Below are positions 18,163-29,592 of a stretch of DNA of 64,000 nt, in pieces. The notes under the pieces were generated by a model that was not told the DNA's origin, made no database searches, and saw only the letters and a list, made by a program, of their open reading frames with translations. This DNA comes from Phymatolithon calcareum (lineage: Eukaryota; Rhodophyta; Florideophyceae; Hapalidiales): positions 3,038,001 through 3,102,000 of the forward strand of contig OZ345355.1 in NCBI GenBank assembly GCA_977006965.1, read 5' to 3'. Every line of letters starts with the position of its first letter. Positions within the stretch are counted from its first letter, which is position 1. Position numbers and translations under genes: made by a program.

Positions 18163-18850
18163 TCATGGTGTTCTGGAATGCGGTCCACATATGGATGTTG
18201 ATGCACCATAATGAGCCTCCCCCTTACCGATTAGATGTTGACCGATGACCTTCGGCGAGCCTCCATTCTGTAGAATCTGGCATTCATGCGTTTTCAACCT
18301 CTTCGAACCCATCTCCTCTTCCCGTAGAAATATTTGACTGCCAATACCAACCGAATCGTCGACTTGTAGGCATAGAAAACCATCCAATTTCCCTTCCGAG
18401 TCGTCGCGGATGGTCAAGCATGGATCAGTCTCCATGCTTTCCATGTGGAGGATGTCTTCATGGTGTCCAACGTAAGTTTGAAACTATAATAATACACTCT
18501 CGGGTAAACCATTGAGAGGGAGCTTGACAGCCATAAAACATCATCATGAATACCGAACTCACGCGGTGGGGTTACGTAGATTTTGAGTCCATGGAAACGT
18601 AAGCTTGACTTGTGTCTCGAAGTTTAATCGGTAATTCAATTCCAGCTGCTACTGTCAGCATCACGCGAGCAGATGCGCAAGTAACGGCCGGGGAATAGGT
18701 GAACAACATGCTACTGTCCTTATCCCTGCTACAGATGGCTTTCAAAACCAGTACAGCTTTCTGGCGGTCCTCAGGCCTCCCAGGATCCTTAATGGCGAGC
18801 ACAAGCTTGGATTTCATGATTGTGAGGTTCTGAAGTTCATCATTCGAAAA
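18163..18850 (-). pseudogene. Ty1/copia reverse transcriptase remnant
   Basis: The upstream piece reads RVMLTVAAGIELPIKLRDTS then QAYVSMDSKSTYVTPP, the copia RT start with its first catalytic-region Asp. The next piece reads DPCLTIRDDSEGKLDGFLCL then QVDDSVGIGSQIFLREEE, where L-Q-V-D-D is the catalytic Y-x-D-D position in the Val-Asp-Asp form used by copia elements. The two pieces are in different frames with a gap of about 130 bases, so the gene is broken. Homology runs up to the Ty3 insertion at 18147. Confidence 0.75.
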
Positions 18851-19458
18851 TGAAAAATTTGAGCTTCCAAAAAAATTGTCTTTCTCAAAAGGCCCTTTAC
18901 CTCATCAATTGCTTAGAGAAACTCATTCCTTAATGGATCACTACCGTCTAAAACGACGGTGTACATGCTTTCGTCGAAGAGAGAACCTATCGAAGATTCG
19001 TCCTCCTCGAGAAAATCCGCAATTAAGCAATTCACTACGTCGACCTATGCAATTGCGTCGTAACCAGAAATGTTTGGAAGGTCATCAATTTCCTCATCCG
19101 GCTCGCCCAAAATGCTCGGCATCGAAGTCTGGTCTGGAATAATTTCAGCCGACGTGGGATCCACCTGCACGGGGATTTCCTTGTCCGATAGGTTTAATAC
19201 CGGCAGTTCGGGAATTTTATTTCCAACATTTCACATAAGAAAATTTTTCTGGATGCGGAACAGCCTCATCGTCCTTCTCATCATCTCTAGAAATTCCGTA
19301 AAGGTCCGGTCTGAATAAATAAATACCCTCCTTCAACTCACTGACTCATTGAATAGCGTACGGCTGCAGGTTCCTGCACGATGATGGAATTTTTGTCAAA
19401 AGAAATGAACATTAGGGATTCCCATCGCTTCTTTGTGTCACGATAAACGAGAAATTTG
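18851..19458 (-). pseudogene. Decayed copia linker between integrase and RT
   Basis: Expected to encode the part between integrase and RT. Minus-strand frames are short and broken and I recognise no motif; I include it as the same element by position only. Confidence 0.35.
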
Positions 19459-20430
19459 TCACTCATTCAACCAAAACTTGCCTTTTATAGAGTTGTTCGA
19501 GATGTTCGAGGAGTAAATGACTTCTCGGCTTGCCGAAGTTGCATTTTTGCCACAAAATAAATATATTCCTCTCGAGCCGTATGCAGAATCTTCATCCTTT
19601 CCGCCTGTAGTGCTGCTCCCGGTGCGTGTCGAGGCAAAAGTAAAGTCGGCATTACACCGAAAGCCAACAACGTTGAGCAAATCCCTTCTGGACCAAATGT
19701 GGAATTTTGCACACATCACCGAAATTTCCGAAAGGTAGGTATCATTTACCCGAACCTTTCGACTTCTTTTCACCAGGTCAGTACTGCCCTCGGCCTCCTA
19801 TCTCGGCGCAGGATCTACAACAAAGCTATTAATTCCATGAGTTTGTTGCAGTTTTTAGAATGCTCGACGTAACGGCCAAGGGTATCTCTCTCCAACAGAG
19901 ATCGCATTGGAAGCTTCGATACCCACCACCCTACAGGTAATTCCTGCTTCTGCTGCATTGCTTGAAAAAGAAGAGAGACAAACTGAACGCCTTAACCTTG
20001 GCGTCGATTATCTGGAGCTCCCAAATAAATTAACACCCACATCTCCATGAACGTTCGCCGAATACTTTCCGTCGAGTCAGTTTCGAGAAAACGTGCGGCC
20101 TGCTAATGCGTAGTCCTGTCCACTCCATGCAAAACCAATCTTATTTGAATGTACATGATGTCCACAACGACTTCAATGTTGAGTATACGGTCTTCCCGAG
20201 GCACGGCTACTTGATAGATGTACGGTTCCAGTGCTAAAAATTTGCTCTCTCGGAAACGAGATTGGATGTCCGCCCTCAGTTTTCGAGTGGCACTGTCGAC
20301 CTTCTTGGGCTTTAATCGATTAAGAAAATCGTGCATTCTACTAATCTCTGGATGATCAAATCTGAAATGGAGTTCTCGAAGCTTTATCTCTGTGAAAAGA
20401 CATTCCGCCTCATAATTCCACCTCAACTAG
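19459..20430 (-). pseudogene. Ty1/copia GAG-pre-integrase and integrase remnant
   Basis: Reading leftward on the minus strand: IKLRELHFRFDHPEISRMHD (His-x-x-x-x-His of the pre-integrase finger), NIEVVVDIMYIQ (first catalytic Asp), VLHGVDRTTH, then AARFLETDSTESIRRTFMEM and WVLIYLGAPDNRR. After the last of these the usual V-D-x-G segment is lost to a small deletion and a stop. ISVGERYPWPLRRAF (catalytic Glu region) follows, and GPEGICSTLLAFGVMPTL further left. Many stops and frameshifts; non-functional. Confidence 0.75.
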
Positions 20431-20559
20431 AGATTTCCAAGATCTCTAATAGCGGCGGTCCTTTTCCGAAGTGAATTGAGATTTCCACTTGAATTACACC
20501 ATTCGTTTGAAGCTTATCTTGTTCAAGAAGTCCAACAATTAATGGAAAATCGGCGTCCT

Positions 20560-22450
20560 TGTCAATTCGAGCATCGAAATCGAGAACTGACATACCATAT
20601 AGAAATTTGAAAGTAGCAACAGCAATACATTCAGACCCTCTATGACCAGAAAGTTCATAATGCCCTTTAAGTTATCTCATCGTTGTTGGGTTTGCGGTGA
20701 AATTTCTATACTCATCGAGCTGGGAAACCCCACAAAGTGAACCCGAAGAGCCGTTATCAATCATGATTCCGGGAAAATATTGCTGAGATACCTGAGCGAA
20801 TTTTTCCCGATGGCTTTCTGGACCACCAACGATGGAGAGGCATCACGACCCTTACTACTGAGGTTTTCACTCGTATTTCCAAAGAACATATGTCGCGTCT
20901 GATTGTTCATACACTCAATCTTTATGGAGTTTATGATGAAGTTCTTTATTGTCCAAAGTTTCCACGAATATCGACTGGTCCAAATTGCTCACTATTTCCC
21001 CAGCAATTCCCCTGACATCATCGATGTTGAACGAGGCGTGGCTTTCTTCATCATCGTTCTCATTTCCATCTTTGCTGGAATTATTTTCCTCTTCCAGATG
21101 CATACAATACGAACAAAGGTAATCACCTTGCTTTTTAGATATCATGCTTCCAATTTCTGCCATCCTCTTTTCGCGAAACGCCTCCTTGTCTGGATTGTTG
21201 CAATTTGCGAAGAAATTGTCAGACGATCCACAGCCCGTGCATAAGAAGATGGATCCATCCCTTTACTTGGGATTTTCCCAGTTTTACCATCTCTGGGAGG
21301 TAAACGTCGACCATCACTTTAACCCCACCATGAGTATCAATAGCAGCAGCTATCGATGCTGATATGGGTATCGTTATCATTATCGTGATGATCCGGCAAT
21401 ATTTCCGCTTGCCCTTTCGCGTCGAATCCGATGCGTCCACTGAATCTGGATCATTGTGTTCACCGTTATCCATTTTTCGTGTCTTTTTCTTTGCGGCACG
21501 GGACATTTTGAGCTTATTCTCACGCTTTTCCAGTTAATTGGAACCGGAAGAGTCCGACGAATCCGAATCATCCAAACCATCTGAAACCTGAAAGGAACCG
21601 ACGCTTCTTGCTGACGGAATTGAAGACTTAGAAGACGACTAGGACGACGAGGATGGAGGTGGAGGAAGAAACCGTCCTGCCTGACGGTTATCAACCTTCT
21701 GCTTCTTGACCATATGTGCCATCTTCTTCTCCGTAGATGAGACGTTTGGTGTGAAGAGCCCTTCGAGGGGAGCTTTCTTCCTCTCTGCTATGGGAAACCC
21801 ACGATGGTCAACACGGGAAGTCGGCATATAAACTATATTCCCGTTTCCAGCGGAGCTCGGTTTTCCTTCCGGCTTCGATGTCCAATTCACAACTGCTCGA
21901 CAGAATTCCAGAAGTGAGTACGTGGCAGGTTCATAAACGTGATCATGCTTCTTGCTAACACAACCTGCAAGCTGCAATATCCTTATCAAATAAGGGGCAT
22001 AGACGTAATTGATTTTCTGCAATATCGCCTCGCTCCCGAAAGGGAAGAAATTAGAACTGCCATCTCCATTCCATTTGTGTATCCTCAGAACTTATTGCAT
22101 GTTCCATCTCGAGCAATAAAGTCACCCATGGCGCATGAAATTCGTCAGTGAAATATTTATCCCGAGGAATAGTCAGTGTACGGCTGGATTGTCCGCTCGA
22201 TCTCGCTGCTACTGAAGGTGTACGAGACGGCGGCATCAGTGCAAACGGAATTTTTTACCGGACGACTACTGGAAGGACTGGATAGTAACGGTACCATTTT
22301 CGTATTCTCCAACGCAGACGAGCTTGGACGTGCGGCCCTTGCCGAGTTGCATGGCCAATTTCTCCCACTTCAGATGACCCTGCTTCGTCTGCAGGACCGT
22401 GCAGAGGTTGCGATGATCCCTGTAGGATTTCTCCTCTTCCAACCGATCTC
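20560..22450 (-). pseudogene. Copia protease and gag-like remnant
   Basis: At about 20680-20790 the minus strand reads QQYFPGIMIDNGSSGSLCG then VSQLDEYRNFTANPT, a retroviral-type protease start with D-x-G (D-N-G) at the active-site place. Upstream pieces (20915-21163, 21219-21506, 21639-22022) are acidic or basic low-complexity readings such as KKKTRKMDNGEHNDPDS and RFLPPPPSSSS, which would suit a decayed gag. The gag assignment rests on position only. Confidence 0.5.
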
Positions 22451-22697
22451 ATAGGGTGCAGTTATCGAACGTCTGTTGATCTCCATGATTTACTAAATCA
22501 GTGTGCTCATCTGCCAGGATACCTAGCGACGGCACTTCGCGCTTCAAGGCGCGACGTTTCCCATTATCTCCTCAAACACCTCGACTTCTACGGGCACGAC
22601 GGTCACGTTTAGTCATATTTTCGCGAGCAGATGTAACACTTTCCCGAGCGTGAAACTCAATGAGTCTACAAACGACTTATAAGCGTCGAAGAATCTG
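22451..22697. other. Probable copia leader, no gene seen
   Basis: Between the gag-like remnant and the right direct repeat. I find no clear primer-binding site. Confidence 0.3.
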
Positions 22698-23145
22698 GTA
22701 AAGCACGTAGACGGTCGAAAATAAATGGGCGAAAATTAAATTTTTTCACTTTTGTCCGTGATCAATTAAAAATTCGTAGCAAAATTTACCGTTAGCCTCA
22801 CGGTGGCTTCCCGATCACACTATTCGCAAGCAAAGTCCCGTCTTCTTGACCGATCAAGGTACGTAAATGAAAGCAAGTTTACTTGTGCGCGATTGCTCTC
22901 TGTCCTTTTCTCATTGGTGACCTTGTACCATTCTTAATTATTAATGCATCGAAATGTTTCAAACTCTACTCTATCATAGTTTCGTACCCTTGTATCAAAT
23001 AGAACTCGATGAGAGGATAATCGCGTATTGCAGTCTCCAAATGCCGACTTTTTCAAATGCCTGTAGCTCCGAAGCCTTGAATTTTGAGGATTACCGTTAT
23101 ACGCAAACGACTCAGCGTTTTCAGTCCCTTCCCGTCATCTGATCA
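22698..23145. repeat. Right copy of ~440 bp direct repeat (probable copia LTR), uninterrupted
   Basis: Same sequence family as 3577-5214 and in the same orientation, without the hAT or the 1.19 kb insertion. On the plus strand it ends CATCTGATCA at 23145, consistent with a terminal CA. The inner start near TGGTAAAGCACG (22697) is approximate. Divergence from the left copy is large, so the element is old. Confidence 0.6.
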
Positions 23146-25139
23146 GGTGAGCCATAATGAATAGCATTGATTATTACATGGGAGCATAGTGCACACACGT
23201 GTGATGTGCACAATGTGATGCTGGAATTTTACAAGTGCACCGGACAGTACTGCATGGTGCACAACACGAATGTCTGGTTAAACAGTTGTCGCGAAAACGC
23301 GGCTCTCGGGATGAAGAACAAGAATTGGGGGACGAAATCTTGAGTATGATACACACTAGCTATCATATATTCAGTGTACAGTATCAGGAGTACTCCGAAT
23401 CGCCTGTATTGGCAATGGCTATACACATGCATTGTATTATGAGCCAATTCGCGTGAAGCACAGGCTAGAAACACGGAATTGAGTTTTTCTGCCTCCATCA
23501 TATCTTCGAACTCCTGGACTGCCTGGTAGGGGTCAGACCGGACAGTTTGACATCCATTCCGTGTCGAAAATTTTGAAAAATTTTCAATCCGTATACTTGA
23601 ATGGGTAGATAAAGCCAGACCCGTCCTGTACTGTGCCATGTATTTGGTGACTTTTTCGTATCAACCTCCGCTTCTAAAAATTCAAATCTTAAGAATTAGT
23701 TATTTTTTCCCCATTCTCAATCGGATTCAGGCTTACTATTCTAAAAATCCATGCACGATCAATTTAAATATTTAGCGGCTCCATTCCGCTCCATTCCGTT
23801 AAGAAAGAAAAAACTGAATCCAATCCGAACTCATTTTCGAAAATGTATTGAGTAACATGTCCTGATTTCCAAAATTTCTTAGTAAGCTACTGATTAATCC
23901 GTCCGGTCCGACCCCTGCTGCCTGGTGCAAGACGAAAGAGTGGATCCCCGGGCGGCAGAAAACTGTTTGGCAATCCGCGACTGCAACGCACTTCTCTGAA
24001 TGCGGCCGAACATCGCACAACGAGACCCAATCGGGAGCCAGGTGACGCGCTGGTGGGAGGAAGAGACTCGTATACCCCACCACCGCATCCCGAGCTCGAA
24101 CGACTGCGCAGCTAGCACTGCATTGAGACTGCCCAGTAAAGGTCCCACCACAGTTGTACTCGGTATCTAGGTCGATTCTGCCCCGTTACTCCAAGGTGAG
24201 GCTTTGGGAGCTCTCAAAATAAAATCATCAAATATCCGCCTAGGTCGATTCCCCAATGACTTTCAAACAATTGTGTGGCTATACGGCGCAAACGGGATCA
24301 AATAGATGAGAACCATGTGATCTTTACTACTTATCCACAATTGGACGAGATGCCAGCGAAGGGAATTAGTAACGATCCTTGAGAACTTAACTGACCACTG
24401 GCCAAGCTTTCTGAGCTGGAGGCCAGCAGCACCGCACAGCGTCGCATAGAGCGTAATGCGGCATGACAAGTAGAGATTGCCCAAATGAGATGCCCCGTAG
24501 CAGGTATGATACGCGCAGCTAGAAACCCTCCAGATTGGAAAGTTGCCAAGGGGGCAGCGGAACCTCAATACGCCGCCATCATAAGTTATCATATATTTCC
24601 CTTCTGCGACAAACTGGCCAAATTTTACCAGTGAGTGCCATATTTGGCCTCTATTGCACGATTCCCGGTTCGACTCCATCACTTTAAAGCTAGTATAGAA
24701 ATATGTTCACGAGTTCGTCATCAGCGTGAATGTATTCTACTAATTGCTGTAGTTCTCTTTAAATCTTGGATGTCAGGATTTGGTTGTTTTCCCCACGGGC
24801 GAAAGAGATCGCCCAGATAAAAGGTATCTTACTAAACAGCACTAAAAACGAAGAAAAATGGGAGAAAAAATGGGATTACGGTAACTTTGGCTTAGTATAG
24901 AAACATGTTCATATGGGCGGTGGTTCCCTTTTACATATACTGTGTTCGCCTGGCTTTCCTCCTTATCTTGATGTCGCAGAGCTTGGAGTCCCGAAGAATT
25001 GCCGATGCGAAGGCCATGAATGTCCGTGTCACTGAGAAAATCCCACGTCTAATCGCCAGAATCAATAATTTTTGGAAAATCCGATATTTATCATAATATT
25101 GCACTTACCACAGAATCCTCCGTAAATGCTATAGCATAG
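23146..25139. other. No recognisable gene
   Basis: About 2 kb with only short, conflicting frames. A minus-strand stretch at 23.8-24.2 kb (RVTWLPIGSRCAMFG) reads slightly gene-like but has no known motif and no consistent frame. Likely eroded repeats. Confidence 0.3.
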
Positions 25140-25273
25140 TTGTGGATACGAATCAATGGGACAATTCTGTGAACATCATCATTGATATCATTGGCGTGTA
25201 TATGATACTGTAGCCCTTTGTGAACAGATAGAGTCCTATGCGCAACGTGGTACTGCTTTTCTGTATCTACGAT

Positions 25274-25846
25274 CAGGCATTGGAAGCAATATCTTGCAAT
25301 TTATTGGGGCGAATAGTCGAACAGTACCAATATCTTGCAATAGATTTGATTCAAGCAATAGTGTTGCAATAGATGTCAGTTCAAATCGCAGGTCTCCTGG
25401 AGTATACTACAAGTCGAGTAAGATTTGCTGCTCGGCATCTTCACCGAGCCGTTCCGAAGTGCGCGTACTATTGGAATTAGCCATTGCGTTAACAACCATA
25501 CTCAAATCCCAGTATCGTCGATTGACTTTCAAGAACAGTAGAGATTCGAATAGCAACGGTGTTATTCTTTGCCGGTTTTCTGCAAGTATTCCGCCTGCCA
25601 GAGAAAAGAGTCTCTCAATACAACTGTGGTGCACAGGCAGTATTGAGTTAATACTTTCTCGTAAATTTCCATACCGTCTACGTTTCGGAGTCGTAGCTCA
25701 CGCCGGAGTACATATTACAGTCCGCATCTCTCCATCGTCTTCATGGAAGCCAATACGTATTCCAATACGAAACATCGAGAAAATAGTAGTGCAAGATCAA
25801 TATGTTGCACTATGTTGCCCTACCAGTATATTGCTTCCAAAGCCTG
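25274..25846 (-). mobile_element. hAT transposon remnant, 573 bp, perfect 8 bp TSD
   Basis: Left end CAGGCATTGGAAGCAATAT; right end on the minus strand CAGGCTTTGGAAGCAATAT, a 19 bp inverted repeat with one mismatch. Flanks are TCTACGAT on both sides (25266-25273 and 25847-25854). It contains the hAT dimerisation domain on the minus strand. The TIR resembles that of the element at 2804-3569 (CAGG-ATTGG-AGCA), so they are probably related families. It is an internally deleted copy. Confidence 0.85.
25407..25640 (-). pseudogene. hAT transposase C-terminal dimerisation domain
   Basis: The minus-strand reading CIERLFSLAGGILAENRQRI then TPLLFESLLFLKVNRRYWDL matches the conserved end of hAT transposases (E-R-L-F-S-x-A-G, R-x-R-I/L-x-P, E-x-L-L-F-L-K-x-N-x-x-x-W). 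This domain mediates transposase dimerisation. No N-terminal catalytic part is present and there is no ATG start, so it is a fragment inside the 573 bp element. Confidence 0.85.
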
Positions 25847-25895
25847 TCTACGATGCACGGACTAGTGATGCTCTGCTCATTATACTGAGGGCCCC

Positions 25896-25993
25896 GTCAA
25901 ACTTTGGCACTGCAGCATTTCGCGCAAATGATGACTTCCACTACAATGAGGAGGGCATCATTTGCGTGAAATGCTGCAGTGCCAAAGTTTGAC
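25896..25993. repeat. 98 bp hairpin: 38 bp inverted repeat with 22 bp loop
   Basis: The left arm, from GTCAAACTTTGGCACTGCAG (25896-25933), is matched by the right arm ending CTGCAGTGCCAAAGTTTGAC (25956-25993), with 37 of 38 bases paired. The spacer is 25934-25955. I see no target duplication. It may be a fold-back or very small MITE, or a recombination product. Confidence 0.85.
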
Positions 25994-26220
25994 TGGTTTG
26001 ACGATCGGTGAGGCCGAGGATGTGTTTGATGTTGCACAGCTTGATGATCTGGTTGGACGAACAGTTGCATTGATTCCATCTGTTTGTTGCTCGTAGTCTG
26101 CATCTCGGCCAGAAAGATATTCCGTTCTACGTTGAGGTACGGAAGAGGTGCGAATCCCCGCTATTCAAAGCAGGAGCATCGCGCTAGACCTGGATTTACG
26201 TCACGGAGCCTCTATATGTG

Positions 26221-26297
26221 AATAGGCGTTGTCCACCCATCCGTGGACTAATGATTGTGTAGAGTTATCCATCTCTATCACACTCCGACAACATCGA
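26221..26297 (+). promoter_or_regulatory. Candidate core promoter of membrane gene copy D
   Basis: TATATGTGAATAGGCGTTGT here is shared with copy C (TATATAAATAGGCGTTGT at 37245-37262), each 75-95 bases before the old start position. Copy B has a different TA-rich box (CTATATTTATAC, about 33100-33111). TATA function is inferred. Confidence 0.35.
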
Positions 26298-27027
26298 AAT
26301 AGACTTCTTGACGCCGATTCCACTGTTCGCCTTTAATGGTATGATATTCATTGCGATTAACGTGCTCTGGGTGTTCTTCGCCGAAATCTTCGTGCGCATG
26401 GGCTTCGAAATGTATTTAACTCGTCAACTTCTGCTGGGCAGAGTATTGAGAATACAGGAGATGCCGTTGGGCCCGTTTTCATTTCATGCCTTCACGGACG
26501 GCACGAGGCGGATGGGGATCCAGATCTTGTTGCTATTCATGTTATTCTTCGGTGCATCGCTTACCCTTGAGTTTGGCTTCGATGCGGATACATACTTCAA
26601 GTATACCGTCAAGTTCACCAGTGTAGTCGCTCTCAATCAAGATGGTGGAACGTTCACCGAGTTGCGGGACCGATTATTTCTTCTGGAGAATACAGGATGT
26701 TATATCGCGTATATGAACAGCTGTCTCGATTTAATGAAAGGTCATTTAGAGCAGTACGAGTCAAACTCGTCGTCGCTGCCGCTCACTAGGAGATACAGCG
26801 GTGACTTCAAGATTTACTTTCCCGTCACGAGGCAAAGCACTGGTCAGTCGTTCTGGAGTAATCGCGGCGCGGAAGTCAAGGGCGCCGTTGTGATGTTCGT
26901 GGGCATCAGCGCGGATAGGGACCGCGGGCTGAACGTGAAGCGCGAGGAGAACATCAATCCCTGTTTCGTCAATCAAAGGAAGGTGCGCTTCCCATGCAAT
27001 TACCACGCAGAAGAAGAGTTTTGTTGA
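26298..27027 (+). pseudogene. Membrane protein family, copy D (5' part only, no start codon)
   Basis: Matches the first ~223 codons of the intact gene at 33157 with high identity: FAFNGMIFIAINVLWVFFAE, then GFEMYLTRQLLLGRVLRIQE. The ATG of copy B is ATA here (GAAATAGAC versus GAAATGGCC), so the normal start is lost. Homology stops abruptly after FVN at about 26975, and the frame runs 17 unrelated codons to a stop. Both N-terminal hydrophobic segments are retained; the third segment and cytoplasmic tail are missing. No F-box gene follows. Confidence 0.8.
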
Positions 27028-29592
27028 AGTTGTGTAGAATTGAGTTTGACGAGCCGGTAGATCATTTGATGAAGGAAATAATGTATTTCTGAAAGAGAAT
27101 TTGACTATTCGAGAAAGAAGAAGCGAGTGTTTTCATTCGCTTAAATATTATATTTCAAGAGTTACCAGATCATCTGCTGACGCTTGGGACCACTTTTCGG
27201 GTACCAAGCAAGCTCGGATCGATTCTGTCCGGTGAACAGTTTCTTATGGTTGGAGTTCCACGGTTCGAATGAGGGAATCGAGTCTTACTCCTTTCTGAGA
27301 AAATGAGCCATTTTCCTGGCGAAAATACTGATGAGAGCAAGCTCAAGCTGAGTGTACCTTACATGGCTTCTATATCGTACCAGAGGCCACAGAAAAGTGT
27401 TGGAGTTCAGTTCAACAGACAAGATGACTAGGATGTCGAACACTGGGAGAAGTTGTGGAAGTAACAAAGCCTGTTCATGTGATAACGTTTTTCTTTCGAG
27501 TACAGCGTATGGGTCAAGTTATTCTTCAAAGAGGGCTAGCCCAGGACAGATTTCACGGATTATCCAAAAGAAATCTTCACATTCTTGTCCCTGAGCGCTG
27601 ACGGGTGACTTCACCAATCACTAACTCTATCTGTATCCCAGTTAGGGCTTTTCGTAGGTCTCCAGTGTTCGTATTCGATTTTCCCCCGGAACAAAAAAGC
27701 TCACTTGTTAAGATCTCGCTTTCTATCGAGCGAGTTGCACATACGTTGGCGACTGACGAAATTGCATTCTTTCAGAGTGAAGTAGTGCAGTTACCGTCAA
27801 ATGCTAGTATGTGCACCGCAATGAGAGAACCGAACTGGACAAGTGGAGGCCAAATGGTACGTATGATTAGCCTACCACCGTGTTTTGAATGGTCTTCCGT
27901 ATTTCGAGTGAACTGTAATCATGCCGATAGCCCTTGCAAATACTCGCTGCTCATACGTTCTCCGTGTTAAAACCCTTAGATGTCCTTGATAGTCTTGCAC
28001 AATAATGCTGGAGATCTAAACTATTTGTTGAAATGTGGCTTACGTACTGATTTCCAGACTCGGATCGCAGAACCACAGCGTTTACTCTGGGTGGGATCGG
28101 CAAGACTGGGGACGTCAGTAACCCCCCCGCGCGGATCGGCGAGCAGGCCGAGCGAGAGTAAGTCCTGAAGATCGGCACGGCACGCGGACCCGGGACGTCG
28201 GTAAACTTGCTTCGGCGCGGGAAGCGACCTCAGACGTCATAAAAATTTCCTTTCCGCACGTTCACACGATACGATGCTCTGCGTGGCCATTGAAGTGAAA
28301 TGATTTTCCCCCTCGAGATCTCTCCGTTGAGATCAGAGGTAGGTTTTCTAATTTTGCTGACTAGAGCCGTTTTTATGCGAAATGGAGCCTCTGGGCTCTG
28401 AGTTGAGTCCTCGTGGCTCATCAGAAGTGTTGCCCCAAGCGTCTGCAGATGCGTTGGTAACACTATAATAAAAATCTCCACTTCTTCTTCTTCTGGATGG
28501 GATCGAATCATATCTCGAGCGGCATTCAGAGAAGAAGGAGTACTTTCTTATTTACCTAGCAGATATAGCGCCCAGGTGAAATCTACATAGAAGATAATTC
28601 AGCAATAAAGTACTGCCTTGCGAGCCTCATCGGGGAGAAAGCCGTTTACATGCATACATACATACATTTCCAGACTCTGAATTCTTCTCGAAGAAGACCG
28701 CCATCACATCTCTCTTTCCCCGATCACTGCAGACCTTCGCTTTTTGGATTCTCCATAGAAGTTTCCAAATTCAGAAACTTTTCTAATTAGAGCACTCCAG
28801 TATATAATCTCTACAGCAACGTTCTAAAGAACAGCAAAAATCTCGATCCTCGTCTCCAGCGGGTCGCATGCAATAGAATATGATTTACAAAGAAGAATGG
28901 AGGACAGAGCGAATTTTATATCCCATGCATTAAAGCCATTAGCAATAAAATGAAGTGCCCACGGAGCGCAATTGACGAAAGGTGCCACCGATGAGGAAAA
29001 CCGTGGTGAAATGTCAATTGCGCTCCGAAGTCAACTAAACGGCTGTAATGTCGTTGCTCTGAACAATACGAAGAACAAAAGCAACATCATGTGGAAAGAG
29101 CACCAAAAATTCCGTTACCGGTATTTGCACGTGATACCGCTGATCTCCTCATTCCTCCGGCGTCTCCGTCCATTCATTTTCGTTGACCAGAAGCTAAAGC
29201 AGAACGGGAATTTGCCAAAGGAGGAACCCAGCTATTCGAAGGAATCTGATCCGACACGTATTCATCAAGCATTTGGAGGTGCAGGCTCTCAACGAGGTAT
29301 TCGCACCTAAGCAGATGTCGGAATTTCCTGCCTGGCCCCAAATTTAAGAACAGAAGTTGCGGCAAATTCATTCACCAAAGCGTAACCAGTTTGATGCCGG
29401 GGCTTCTCTACAGCAATCTGTCAAGAGTGCGCAAAAGAGCAATGAATAGAAAGTCTTTTAAATTCGCTACTCTTGCGGTCTGGATGAGCTCACGAACGGT
29501 TGAATTTACAAATGTATACCACTGCGGGAATCTTATATCTGCTTGGGCCCGAATTTTCACTATAAATAATCCTTCCGCATTCACCTGCGACA
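27028..29592. other. No recognisable gene; scattered repeat fragments
   Basis: About 2.5 kb with only short frames. CCCAAGCGTCTGCAGATGC at 28433 recurs at 50510, a short shared repeat fragment. A plus-strand frame at 28972-29310 lacks an early ATG and has no motif. No RNA gene found. Confidence 0.35.

Larger units (their letters stand above)
2786..23145 (-). mobile_element. Decayed Ty1/copia retrotransposon, expanded by nested insertions
   Basis: Minus-strand copia pieces occur in the expected order from right to left: gag-like and protease (22.4-20.6 kb), GAG-pre-integrase and integrase (20.4-19.5 kb), RT (18.85-18.16 kb) and RNase H C-terminus (6.53-6.22 kb). The Ty3 element splits them within the RT/RNase H part; removing it with one CCGAT copy rejoins the two flanks. 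Direct repeats at 3577-5214 and 22698-23145 bracket the whole and are best read as its LTRs. Every coding piece has stops or frameshifts, so the element is old and dead. The outer ends are approximate and no TSD was found. That all pieces belong to one element is an inference. Confidence 0.55.
25140..26175. repeat. Repeat R2, copy 1 (upstream of membrane gene D)
   Basis: 25160-25215 (GGGACAATTCTGTGAACATC) matches 35618-35672. 25997-26175 (TTTGACGATCGGTGAGGC, then GATGATCTGGTTGGACGAAC) matches 35940-36165. Both copies lie upstream of membrane protein gene copies (D and C), so the duplicated segment extends beyond the genes. The copy here is expanded by a hAT element and a hairpin element. Confidence 0.6.

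Noticed and set aside
24655-24685. GGTTCGACTCC, a tRNA B-box-like word
   Set aside because: The flanking bases do not form a T-stem, and no A-box or acceptor stem is found at the right distance.
27250-27270. GGTTCGAATGA, tRNA T-loop-like
   Set aside because: No pairing T-stem or cloverleaf around it.
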